From positions 84,886-148,885 of the forward strand of contig NZ_JAGSXH010000001.1 of NCBI RefSeq assembly GCF_018283645.1: a stretch of 64,000 nucleotides of DNA. Direction: 5' to 3'. Positions 43,715-52,283 of the stretch are shown one piece after another. The position numbers and the translations under genes were made by a program. The notes below the pieces were generated by a model, which had not been told where the DNA came from, searched no databases, and worked only from the letters and a program-made list of their open reading frames with translations. The DNA comes from Actinocrinis puniceicyclus. Its GTDB lineage: Bacteria; Actinomycetota; Actinomycetes; Streptomycetales; Catenulisporaceae. The first letter of the stretch is position 1. Each line of letters opens with the position of its first letter.

Positions 43715-44613
43715 CCGCCATGGACGCCGACACCCTCGACCACCTGCTCAAGGACCGCTGCTACCCGCTGCGCCCCGCGATCGAAACGCAGGACTACGAC
43801 CGCTATCTGCCGCTCGACGACATCGAGAACAGATTCACCTATTTCGTCGACACCCACAAGGACAAGGCGCGCTTCCACCGCAGCGGCCACCTGGTCTACG
43901 TGACCGGGGGCAGCGGCTCGGGCAAGACCTCGATGATCCACCGCTGCGCCTACCATCTCAAACAACTGCTGGACGAGGTGATCCTGATCGACCTGAGCAG
44001 CCAGCGCTGGGTCGAGCGGGACAAGGAACTGCGCATGCGGCGCACCTTCCGCGAGATCCTCGGCCAGCTCAGGCGCATCGTGGACGTCTCCGTGGTGAGC
44101 CGGCTGCTCTCCGAACTGGAGGGCGACGTGATCCAGGCGTTCCGGGAACTGAGCAGCACACTGGCGAAACTCACCCCCCAGCGGGTGCTGGTGGTGCTGC
44201 TCTCCCCCGAGCCGACCGCCGAGGAACTGGCCATGTTCGCGGCCGCCACCGAGCCGCGCCTGGTGTTCTTCGCGGAACTGTCGGACATCGAGCAGATCAG
44301 GCGCAGTCAGACGGAACTGCCCAATTACCAGTCGCCGCAGCGCTCTGTCGTCGAACTCAGGGTCGGCCGGCTCAAGCCCGGCGACGGCAAACTCCTGGTC
44401 GACGGGATCGCCCAGTACGAGCAGGGTCTGCCGACCATACCCGACGACATCGTGGAGAAGTGGATCGAGCGCAACGCCCGTTCGATTCTGCTGCTCAAAC
44501 GGCTCACTCTCGGCGTGCGGTTGCTCGCGCGGGAGCGCAATGCGAGTACGGTCGGGCCCGAGGACGTCCTGGAATATCTGACGCTGATGCTGCATGGGCA
44601 GGAGGGACGCTGA
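43711..44613 (+). CDS. P-loop ATPase of unknown function
   Basis: 300-residue cytosolic ATPase. Walker A is YVTGGSGSGKTS near residue 66, preceded by a conserved-looking acidic segment (YLPLDDIENRFTYFVD). The putative Walker B strand reads VLVVLLSPEP, without the usual Asp, and LVFFAELSD may be the sensor strand. A helical C-terminal part (about 200-300) resembles the lid of ORC/Cdc6-like AAA proteins. GTG 43711 overlaps the membrane-protein stop; ATG 43720 is an alternative. Coupled on both sides, so it works with its neighbours, probably as a regulatory ATPase. Confidence 0.7.
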   Translation: MTAMDADTLDHLLKDRCYPLRPAIETQDYDRYLPLDDIENRFTYFVDTHKDKARFHRSGHLVYVTGGSGSGKTSMIHRCAYHLKQLLDEVILIDLSSQRWVERDKELRMRRTFREILGQLRRIVDVSVVSRLLSELEGDVIQAFRELSSTLAKLTPQRVLVVLLSPEPTAEELAMFAAATEPRLVFFAELSDIEQIRRSQTELPNYQSPQRSVVELRVGRLKPGDGKLLVDGIAQYEQGLPTIPDDIVEKWIERNARSILLLKRLTLGVRLLARERNASTVGPEDVLEYLTLMLHGQEGR

Positions 44614-44614
44614 G

Positions 44615-46978
44615 ATGAGCCTTCCGGACGAGACGCCCGTGTGGACGCGCCGGCCCAATCCCTTCCCGTTCACCGCACTGGCCCAGGTGTCCGGCGCGCG
44701 GGGAGACCTGACGACGATCGTGACGCCCGCCGTACGCCGGGTCCGCGAAGAGGTCGACCGTTATCTGGTCTCCACACAACTGGCCGAGAATCCCGAGCGG
44801 GACGGCGGCGTACCGCAGGGCTCGGGCTCCGCGATCGTGATCGCCGGCGAGAACGGAACCGGCAAGACCCACCTGGCCATGGAGATCCTCGCGCACCTGG
44901 AGCGTCACACGCGGCGCACCTCGCAGGACGTGCGCCGGATCTACTACGCCGCCGCCGAAGGCACGTTCCTGGAACTCTACGCCAAGCTGATGGACGACAA
45001 GTTGGTGCAGCGAGCCGACTTGGTCGACCGAGTACACGAGTTCTACGCCGAGATCGTGGTCGAGACACTCAAGACCCTGGAACTTCCCGAGTCGTTCCTC
45101 AACCGGCTCTCCGCGCGCGACATCGACCCGGTCTCCGCGGTCGGCCGGCTGGGGCTCGAGGAGGACGCGCTGCTCGACAGCCTGCGCCGACGGCTTCGGG
45201 CCGTCACCGAGAACCGGGATTTCGGCAGCGCACTGGCCCTGCTGATCCAGCCGGAGCTGGAAGACGCCGTGTGGAACTGGCTCTGCGGCGGGCGTCCCGA
45301 TCAGACCCTGGTCGAGCGCGGCATCAGCAAGCAGATCGACTCCGACCGTTCCGCTCTCGAAGCGCTCGGCGTGATCGCCCTGCTGCACGGCCGCCAGGGC
45401 CACCGCTTCGTGCTGGTCATCGACGAGATCCACAACGTCATACTCACCCCGCAGCGTTCCGCGCAGGACATCGCGCTGGCCTTCAAGAAGCTGCTGGAGG
45501 TCTTCCGCAACGCGGGCGCGTTCCTGGCCGTGTGCGGGCTGCCCGACATCTTCGCCATCCTGCCGAGGGACACCGGCCGAGTCGAGCCACCGGTGGTGCC
45601 CTCCGCGCTGACCGACGAAGACGTGCGCTGGTATATCGAGGAGATGCAGGAGCGGGCGTTCCACGAACGCGTGCTCGCGCCGTTCGACGAGGAGAGCGCC
45701 GGGTATCTGGCCGCCCTCGCCGACGGGGTGCCGCGGCACGTGATCCGGCTGTGCTTCCGCGCCTACGAACAGGCCGCCGCGACGGGCAGCGAGGTGACAG
45801 CCCTGATGCTGCGCGAGATCGCGCGCACCGAGCTGGTCAACGAGGACGTGGCCGCCGTGCGCGCCGAGGTCGAGCGCATCCTCAAGGAGGACGGCTGGCA
45901 GCCCGAGGTCAATCCCGTGTTCGGCGACGACGCGGACGCGGTGCGCGCCGACCTGTGGGTGCCGACCGGGCCGGACGGCGCCGGCTGCGCGGTCATCGTG
46001 ACCGACGTGCTGCCCGGCTCCGGCGCGGTGCCCGAGCTGGTCGAGCGGGCGGGCGCCATCCGCCGCGGCGACGCACGGCGAGAGGCACTGCTCGTGGTGA
46101 CCGGGTACCTCAGCCGCGACCTGCGGGCCCGGCTGGCCGGGGCGTACAGCGACCCGCCGCTGGTCTACGACCGGCGCACCTTCAGCGTCGCGCTGCAGGA
46201 CGCGCTGCGCGGGCTGGCCCAGCCGTCGGCCACGCGGCCCGACTCGCGCGGCGGCCCGGGTCTCCTCGCCGGCGCGGAACTCGACGCCGTGATGCAGCAG
46301 ATCGAGCGCGTCAGCCGCCAGCACAGCCAGAGCCAACGGCTGATCAGCACCCTGTCTCGCCAGCTGGAAGCGGCTCAGCTCGACTCCGCCGAACAGTTCT
46401 CCCAGCTGCGCCGGGACCTGGCCGACCTGCCGCGGACGGAACCGGGCGCGATCGGCGCGCCGGCTCGACGCGCGGCGCACAGCCTGCCGCCGCGGCTGCA
46501 GTCGCATTTCGACGGCGCCGCGGAGAAACTCGCGGCGTTCGGCGACATCGGGGCCGTGTGCCGCAGAGTCCTTAGTCCACCTGCCGGGGCCGATTCCGCG
46601 CGGCTGACCTTCACCTACCGGCTGCGCACGGCCGGCGTGTTCGCCTCGATCGGCGTCGCACAGCTGCTCAACGCGCTGCTCACGGCGTTCCACGAGGGCG
46701 TCGGCGCCTGGCTGGAATCGGTCGGCGCGTCGCCCGGCGGGCCGACGGACGCGCAGCGCGACGCGCTGCGCAACGTGTGCAATACCTACGAGTCCTTATA
46801 CGGTACGGTGCCGCTCATCCAGCTCGACGGTTTGGCCGAACTCGCCGCGACGGTCGCCGCCCCCGGACCCGGCGCGCAGGCCGCCAACAAGGCGGCCCGC
46901 CGCGCCGCGCTCGACAGAGCGCTGAGCGAACTGGGCCAAAGCGTGTTCCGGGACGCGCTGGCGCTTACCGGCGGCTGA
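44615..46978 (+). CDS. AAA ATPase with coiled coil
   Basis: 787-residue protein. N-terminal AAA/ORC-like ATPase: Walker A IAGENGTGKTHLAME near residue 78, Walker B FVLVIDEIHN near 265, sensor strand FLAVCGLPDIF and a lid with GVPRHVIRLCFRAYE. Residues about 430-540 alternate strands and helices (ADLWVPTGPDGAGCAVIVTDV, EALLVVTGYLSRDLRARLAG, PPLVYDRRTF). This suggests a degenerate restriction-endonuclease-like fold, but that is only inference. Residues about 550-610 are a coiled coil (VMQQIERVSRQHSQSQRLIS), then a helical C-terminal domain. ATG 44615 has AGGAGG at 9 bases and is 1 base after the previous stop. It converges on the fxs-side genes. Confidence 0.75.
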   Translation: MSLPDETPVWTRRPNPFPFTALAQVSGARGDLTTIVTPAVRRVREEVDRYLVSTQLAENPERDGGVPQGSGSAIVIAGENGTGKTHLAMEILAHLERHTRRTSQDVRRIYYAAAEGTFLELYAKLMDDKLVQRADLVDRVHEFYAEIVVETLKTLELPESFLNRLSARDIDPVSAVGRLGLEEDALLDSLRRRLRAVTENRDFGSALALLIQPELEDAVWNWLCGGRPDQTLVERGISKQIDSDRSALEALGVIALLHGRQGHRFVLVIDEIHNVILTPQRSAQDIALAFKKLLEVFRNAGAFLAVCGLPDIFAILPRDTGRVEPPVVPSALTDEDVRWYIEEMQERAFHERVLAPFDEESAGYLAALADGVPRHVIRLCFRAYEQAAATGSEVTALMLREIARTELVNEDVAAVRAEVERILKEDGWQPEVNPVFGDDADAVRADLWVPTGPDGAGCAVIVTDVLPGSGAVPELVERAGAIRRGDARREALLVVTGYLSRDLRARLAGAYSDPPLVYDRRTFSVALQDALRGLAQPSATRPDSRGGPGLLAGAELDAVMQQIERVSRQHSQSQRLISTLSRQLEAAQLDSAEQFSQLRRDLADLPRTEPGAIGAPARRAAHSLPPRLQSHFDGAAEKLAAFGDIGAVCRRVLSPPAGADSARLTFTYRLRTAGVFASIGVAQLLNALLTAFHEGVGAWLESVGASPGGPTDAQRDALRNVCNTYESLYGTVPLIQLDGLAELAATVAAPGPGAQAANKAARRAALDRALSELGQSVFRDALALTGG

Positions 46979-47033
46979 CAGCTCGCCTCGCGGGCGGATC
47001 GCGTCTCGGCCTCGGCCCGCTCGCGGTCCCGTC

Positions 47034-47054
47034 GGCCGGCCCTTGCCGCCGGCC
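47034..47054. terminator. Weak hairpin between convergent genes
   Basis: GGCCGGC (47034-47040) and GCCGGCC (47048-47054) pair around a 7-base loop between the stop codons at 46978 and 47057. Confidence 0.3.
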
Positions 47055-47056
47055 GC

Positions 47057-48073
47057 TCAGCACTGCGGCCAGCGGCCGCCCACGCGCCCGCTGAGCCGGC
47101 CGAACGCCGCGTCGGCGTCGTCCACGAGCCGCTGTTCGAGGGTGACGCCGAGCAGGATGCCGCCGTCGCGCAGCGGTGTCACGTAGATCGCGCCGAGCGC
47201 GACGTCCAGGACCAGCCGCATCACCCGGCCGCCGTCGACGGTGCCGAGGACCTGCTCCAGCCGGTTCTCCTGAAGCCGCAGTTGCCGTGCCACGGCCGCG
47301 TATCCGTCGCGCCGGCCTTCCGGCGAGGTCTTCTGGAAGAACTGCGCCAGGTCTGCGGCGTCGAGGATGTCCACGCAGAAGACGGGTTCGCCCTCCCGGA
47401 ACAGCCCGAGGTAGTGCAGCGCCTTCACGCTCAGGGCGTCGCTCGCGCGACGGGCGATCTCCTCGTCGGCGCGCTCGCGGATCCTGCTGACCAGGTGCGG
47501 CTTCGCGGCCGGCTCGACCGGCGGCGCATCGGCCGCGCCTCGGGCGCCGGCCGCGAGTTCGGCGCTCGCCTGGGCGGCCCGGGTGCGGAAGCCGCCCCAG
47601 TTGATCGATTGCAGGCCCAGTCCGCCGACCGCGGTCTCCACCACGTCGAAGATCCGAAGGTCTGCGGCCCGGATCGGCTCGACGCTCTCGCCGCGCGCCC
47701 AGCCGAAGATGCTCTGGCCGTCCACCTTCAGGTAGTGGAACAGCGCTGCGTGTTCCCCCTGGAGCACGACCCGGATCAGCGCGCCGCTGTCGAGGGTCCC
47801 GCAGACCTTCTCCAGCCTGGCCACCGCGAGGTTGAGCTGGCGGCCGCTGCGGTCGAGCCGGTCGTGGTCCTCGGGCTGCGGCGCGCCGCGCCCCGCGGCC
47901 GACACGGCGAAATCGAACACCCCGCGGGTGTAATGGGCCAGATACACCAGCGGCTCAGTGTCGCCGACAGCCGCACGGCAGGTCAGCACGATGCCGTCGT
48001 AGTTCTGTCGGGCGTGCTCGGCCCGCCGGGTAACCACCCGGCCCGCATCGGCGGGTTCAATCGCGTCCGGCAT
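47057..48073 (-). CDS. Internally duplicated protein next to fxsT
   Basis: 338-residue cytosolic protein that I cannot name. Two similar halves are visible: residues about 15-155 contain LNLAVARLEKVCGTLDSGALIRVVLQGEHAALFHYLKVDGQSIFGWARGESV, and about 200-330 contain LRLQENRLEQVLGTVDGGRVMRLVLDVALGAIYVTPLRDGGILLGVTLEQ. Each ends in beta strands that recall roadblock/LC7 or longin-like small signalling domains (weak inference). The middle is Ala/Pro-rich. ATG 48073 has AAGGAGG at 8 bases and follows fxsT after 38 bases on the same strand, so it is probably the last gene of the fxs operon. Confidence 0.65.
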   Translation of the reverse strand: MPDAIEPADAGRVVTRRAEHARQNYDGIVLTCRAAVGDTEPLVYLAHYTRGVFDFAVSAAGRGAPQPEDHDRLDRSGRQLNLAVARLEKVCGTLDSGALIRVVLQGEHAALFHYLKVDGQSIFGWARGESVEPIRAADLRIFDVVETAVGGLGLQSINWGGFRTRAAQASAELAAGARGAADAPPVEPAAKPHLVSRIRERADEEIARRASDALSVKALHYLGLFREGEPVFCVDILDAADLAQFFQKTSPEGRRDGYAAVARQLRLQENRLEQVLGTVDGGRVMRLVLDVALGAIYVTPLRDGGILLGVTLEQRLVDDADAAFGRLSGRVGGRWPQC

Positions 48074-48111
48074 GGACGTCCTCCTTCGCAGCGGCGCAGC
48101 GTGGTCGCCGG

Positions 48112-51100
48112 TCACATGAAGATCGGCAGGTCGATTTCCAGGTGGTGGCGGCAGGTGTCGGCCGCGTGCCGGGGCGTGTCCGGGTACCGGTCCGCGAGCC
48201 TCTCGATCCGGGCGAGGCTCTGCTCGGCGTACTGCACGACCGGATGGGACGTGGCGAGAGTGGCTTTGAGCGCCGTCAGGGCCGGTCGGCCCAGGGCGAG
48301 CGCGTCGGCTGGCCGGCGCAGGGTCGCCAGCGTCTCGGCGTGGGCGAGAGCGGCCATGGCCGTCCAGGGATGCTCCCGCCCGAGCCGCTCCTCCAGGCAT
48401 TCGAGCCCGTAGCGCCCCTGGGCGTCGGCCACGTCCCACTGCTGGGCGTAGCCCGCGTACCGGCCCAGGTTCACCGCGCACACGCCGATGTACGGGTGGT
48501 TGTCCGTGAAGACGGCGCGGAAGCCGTCCAGGCACTCGCGCGCCGACTCGACCGCCTCGCCGTGCTTGCCGTCGTGATGATATTGCGCCGCCAGGCCGAG
48601 CTCGCAGATCAGGGTCGCGAAGTGGCGCCGGCCGTAGTGCTCGAGCGCGCTCGCGTAGGTCTGGCTCGACAGCCCCGGTTCGACCTCGTCGATCCTTCGC
48701 ATCGTCGCGGCCAGATTCGCCGCGGCCTGCAGGACCACGATGCTCGGCGCGTTACGCGTCTTTTCGCCTTCCAGCAGCGCCCACTCGTCGCGGGCGTCGA
48801 GGAGCCGGTCCCTGGCCTCCGTGTAGGCGCCGAGCTCCCGCAGGCACACACCGATGTGGTCCATCGCGCGGGCGGCCAGGTCAGGGCGCACCGGCGCGAG
48901 GGTGCGCGAGTCTTCAAGCAGTTCGTACGACAGATCGAGCGCCTGCTGGGCCTCGCCCATGAGCAGGTGCGAGACGATCAGATTGTTCAGTGCCACGCCG
49001 GTCAGCGCGTGGTCGTCGCCGAGCACCTCGCGGAAGGCCAGCCAGGTCGAGTTCTCCTCCAGCAGCGCGTCCTCGAACTGGCCGAGCTGCCTCAAGTCGG
49101 CGGCATAGCTGCGCGCGGTCAGCAGGGTGCGGATGTGCTTGATGCCGTGCAGGAGGCGCTGGCGGGCCAGCACGCGCACGTCGAGGTCGTGGGCGAGCTG
49201 GAACTCGCCGCGGGAGCGGTGGATGTTGGCCAGCTGGACGTCCAAGGTCAGCGACACCGGTTCCGCCGCGGCCTGGTCCGGCGCGCCGCGCCAGGCCTGC
49301 TGCAGCCGCTCGCCGAGCCGCAGCGCCGCATTCCAGGCGCTGGACTCGTCGGTCTGCCAGAGGTAGCGCACCTGGTCGGCCAGCCAGCGCCGCGCCCTGG
49401 TCGTCGTGGCCTGCTCCGGGTCGAGGTATTCGACGTGCGGCTGAAGCAGCTCATAGAGCGCGGCGCTTCTCGTGGTCGTCTCGTCCACGCCGAGCGGCGC
49501 GAAGGCGGCCAGGATCTCGATGACCGCGCGAGAACGGGCCGCCCGCCGGGCCGGAGGCATCGACTCCCTGATCACATCCATGATCCGCCGGTGTACCCGC
49601 ACCTCGTCGCGCACCGCCTGGTCCGGCGGCAGGAAGCCGTAGTCGACGAGTTTGAGCAGCACGTTGTGCAGCGTGATCGGATCGCTGAGTCCTGGTTCCA
49701 CCTCGTGCAGGTCCGCGACGAACGCGGCCGACTGGACCAGCCGCCGGGCGGCGCCCACGGGTGAGAGGCAGGCGAGCGTTTCGAGCAGCCGCAGCGCCGC
49801 GGCGCCCCAGTCGTCGTGCGGAAGCTGCTCGAGCAACAGCGTGACCAGATGCGTGAGCAGGTCGCGGCCGCCGGCGCCGTCCGCTCGCGGCCGCATCCGG
49901 TCCGCGAGTTGCTCGGTGAACTCGGCCACGGCCTCCCGGGTGGCGTCCAGGTCGGTCAGGCCGGTCAGCCGCACGTCGCGGGCGACCTGCCGGACCCAGG
50001 TGGCGGCGAGTTCGACGGTCAGCGGCTGGTCGTCGAGACACTGCGCCAACGCGGCGGCGTCGCCCGAGTCGATGTGCGCGACCAGCGAGCAGATCAGGGC
50101 CAGGGTCTCCTGCCGGGCCAGGGCCTCGACCCCGATCGGGACGACGCCGAGCAGATCGGAACGCCGCGTGGTGAGCAGGACGTGCCCGCGGCCGGGCGGC
50201 GGCAACGCGTTCTCGACGCTCGCGGGATCGTCCACGCCGTCGTATATCAGTAGCCAGCGTTCGTCGAAGCGCCGGCCGAGGTGTTCAAGCACCGTGGCCG
50301 GCGCGTTGCCGCCGCGCGGCGCGCCGACTGGGCCGGCGAGTTCGGCAAGGCCGCGCTGCACCGACTGGGCGCTGTCGCCCGGGATGATCCAGACGAGGTC
50401 GTACTGGCTCGCGAAACGGTATGCGTACTCGATCGCCACCAGGCTCTTGCCGATTCCCGCGGGGCCGACGATCGCGCAGGCGAGGCCTTGGCCCGGGTCC
50501 CCGGTCAGCTGGTCGCGGATGCGTTCGATCAGTTCGTCGCGTCCCACGAAGCCGGGGTGGCGGACCGGAAGGTTCCAGCTCTCCGCGGGCGAGCGGTGGC
50601 GAGGGTAGCGTGGCGCCGCGTTCTGCGCCGACGGGGCGGCCGGCACCGCGTTGGACCAGAAGTACGCCAGCAACTGCGTGCGCGCGCCCTCGCCGTCGGT
50701 GCTGTCGAGCCGGAAGCGCGGCAGGTTCTTGTGCCGCTCCGGCAGGGGGGCGTCGCCGATCTCCACGCAGACGACTGCCGCAGCACGCTGTGATGACTGC
50801 GCGGCGTGAAAGTCCACGAATTGCGCGAACTCCGGTGATTCCATCGCCGCCGGCGAGAGCACGAGCAGCCTGGATTCGCCGCCGGCCGGGTCGGGCGCGC
50901 CCTCGCCCGGCACGCGTCGCGTTTTGGCGGAAAGCCCGCTGCCGCTGAGTACCGCGGCGATCCACTCGGCCCACACCCGGTCGGCGGGGCAGTAGAACAC
51001 GCTGATGTCCTGGTCGCGCTCCATCCACGGCGGCCGGCTGGCCCGATAGCGCTGCCGGGTGGGTTCCGGGAAGTCGGCGGCGGCGGCCGGCGACGCGAGC

Positions 51101-51912
51101 CGTTCGGCGGTCAGTTCCTCGGTCAGCCGCAGATAGGCGTTCAGCAGGGCGTCGCGCTGTTCCGAGGGCGCGTCGAGGCCGACCAGGCTTTCATCGAACG
51201 AATAGTCGGAGACGTAGGGGATCTCCACGTTTCCCCAGTAGGCGGTCTGGGCCTGGCTGTCGCGGTCGGTCAGCAGCCAGCCGAAGCTGCGCCGCGCGTA
51301 CATCCGCTGTCGCTCGGCCAAGCCGCCGGTCTTCAGGTCGACCTTCATCGGTACCGGCAGGATACGCAGCGGCCCGCCGCCGCGGTTCTGCACCGCGCGA
51401 GCCTGCTGCACGGCGCCGCCGATGGACTGTCCGAACAGGTTGTAGCAGACGACCAGCACGTCCGGCAGGTCCAGGTTCGCCTCGTCCGCGAAGCCGGCGG
51501 CTCCCGCCTGGGCGTCGATGAGCACGTAGTCATATCCGCGCCCGAGCAGATCCTCGCGGCGCACCCGATAGGCGGACGGATCCGGCACATGGTCGACCAG
51601 CGGTCCGGCCAGATCGACGCGGCCGGACGGCCTGCGGAACACGCACTCCAGCCGCAGCGGCGCGGCGAGCGTCGCCACATCCGGCGCGTCCGGCGCGTCC
51701 GCCGCGTCCTGGGGCAGGAACGCGCGCAGATACCGGTATTGACTCGGGGATTCAAGGTCGAGATCGACGACGAGGACCCGCTTACCGACATTGGCGAGGA
51801 TCATGGCGAGATTGGCCACGGTCCCGCTGCGCCCCACCCCTCCGGAATACGAGTAGAACATGAATACACTCGTCGTATCCTGGAACGCGCGGTCGGTTAC
51901 GGCAGTGTCCAT
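48112..51912 (-). CDS. fxsT: FxsT-type ParA-like/TIR-like/NB-ARC/TPR protein
   Basis: 1266-residue cytosolic signalling protein of the FxSxx-COOH system. Domains in order: ParA/MinD-like SIMIBI ATPase (residues about 10-290; FMFYSYSGGVGRSG, VLVVDLDLESPSQYRYL); TIR-like domain (about 299-419; DISVFYCPADRVWAEWI, SRLLVLSPAAMESPEF); NB-ARC ATPase (about 454-700) with Walker A GPAGIGKS at 483 and Walker B WLLIYDGVDD near 555; and many TPR-like repeats from about 895 to the end. In the first domain the usual P-loop KGGxGK(T/S) reads SGGVGRS, so both lysines are missing and ATP hydrolysis there is doubtful. ATG 51912 is used; GTG 51954 overlaps the fxsA stop as GTGA and is a real alternative. Confidence 0.85.
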   Translation of the reverse strand: MDTAVTDRAFQDTTSVFMFYSYSGGVGRSGTVANLAMILANVGKRVLVVDLDLESPSQYRYLRAFLPQDAADAPDAPDVATLAAPLRLECVFRRPSGRVDLAGPLVDHVPDPSAYRVRREDLLGRGYDYVLIDAQAGAAGFADEANLDLPDVLVVCYNLFGQSIGGAVQQARAVQNRGGGPLRILPVPMKVDLKTGGLAERQRMYARRSFGWLLTDRDSQAQTAYWGNVEIPYVSDYSFDESLVGLDAPSEQRDALLNAYLRLTEELTAERLASPAAAADFPEPTRQRYRASRPPWMERDQDISVFYCPADRVWAEWIAAVLSGSGLSAKTRRVPGEGAPDPAGGESRLLVLSPAAMESPEFAQFVDFHAAQSSQRAAAVVCVEIGDAPLPERHKNLPRFRLDSTDGEGARTQLLAYFWSNAVPAAPSAQNAAPRYPRHRSPAESWNLPVRHPGFVGRDELIERIRDQLTGDPGQGLACAIVGPAGIGKSLVAIEYAYRFASQYDLVWIIPGDSAQSVQRGLAELAGPVGAPRGGNAPATVLEHLGRRFDERWLLIYDGVDDPASVENALPPPGRGHVLLTTRRSDLLGVVPIGVEALARQETLALICSLVAHIDSGDAAALAQCLDDQPLTVELAATWVRQVARDVRLTGLTDLDATREAVAEFTEQLADRMRPRADGAGGRDLLTHLVTLLLEQLPHDDWGAAALRLLETLACLSPVGAARRLVQSAAFVADLHEVEPGLSDPITLHNVLLKLVDYGFLPPDQAVRDEVRVHRRIMDVIRESMPPARRAARSRAVIEILAAFAPLGVDETTTRSAALYELLQPHVEYLDPEQATTTRARRWLADQVRYLWQTDESSAWNAALRLGERLQQAWRGAPDQAAAEPVSLTLDVQLANIHRSRGEFQLAHDLDVRVLARQRLLHGIKHIRTLLTARSYAADLRQLGQFEDALLEENSTWLAFREVLGDDHALTGVALNNLIVSHLLMGEAQQALDLSYELLEDSRTLAPVRPDLAARAMDHIGVCLRELGAYTEARDRLLDARDEWALLEGEKTRNAPSIVVLQAAANLAATMRRIDEVEPGLSSQTYASALEHYGRRHFATLICELGLAAQYHHDGKHGEAVESARECLDGFRAVFTDNHPYIGVCAVNLGRYAGYAQQWDVADAQGRYGLECLEERLGREHPWTAMAALAHAETLATLRRPADALALGRPALTALKATLATSHPVVQYAEQSLARIERLADRYPDTPRHAADTCRHHLEIDLPIFM

Positions 51913-51950
51913 CGCGATTGCACTCTCCTCTTGGCCGCCGCTGCTGTGCC

Positions 51951-52208
51951 TCACGACGCGGGCCGGGGGCGCCCACGGCGGCCGGACTCCTCATAGCCCC
52001 CTGATGTCCCGGCCGCGATCGAGCTGGCGAATCCGGCCGTCACCAGCTCATCAGAAGTCAATTCCCGGTGAATGCGCCGCAGCGAGCGTTCCAGCACCGA
52101 CCCGGGAACCAGGGCGAGCGCAGCGAGATCGACTTCACCAAGATCGACTATATCCGAAGGTATTTCGACACTCGGGCAGCACTCGCCGCCGACCTCCATC
52201 GCCCCCAC
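51951..52208 (-). CDS. fxsA: FxsA-like RiPP precursor with extended C-terminus
   Basis: 85-residue peptide (82 if ATG 52199 is used; GTG 52208 has GGGAGGGA at the better distance). The middle fits FxSxx-COOH precursors: DLGEVDLAALALVPGSVLERSLRRIHREL, then the core motif FASSI, where FxsB-type radical SAM enzymes make a Phe-to-third-residue cyclophane link. In the family the protein ends at FxSxx; here 21 more residues follow (AAGTSGGYEESG then a basic, Pro/Arg-rich end). The stop overlaps the possible GTG start of fxsT. It lies between the hydroxylase-like gene and fxsT, as expected for the substrate. Confidence 0.75.
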   Translation of the reverse strand: MGAMEVGGECCPSVEIPSDIVDLGEVDLAALALVPGSVLERSLRRIHRELTSDELVTAGFASSIAAGTSGGYEESGRRGRPRPAS

Positions 52209-52241
52209 AAAGTCCCTCCCAGCGATCGGCCTCCCACCTGG

Positions 52242-52247
52242 ATATTA
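52242..52247 (-). promoter_or_regulatory. Possible -10 element in front of fxsA
   Basis: TAATAT on the minus strand, 34 bases before the fxsA start, in the only AT-rich stretch of the cluster. No clear -35 partner is seen. It could give the precursor its own, stronger transcript. Confidence 0.3.
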
Positions 52248-52283
52248 GCATTGCATATGAGAGCTCGTACGGTCATCGGAGGT

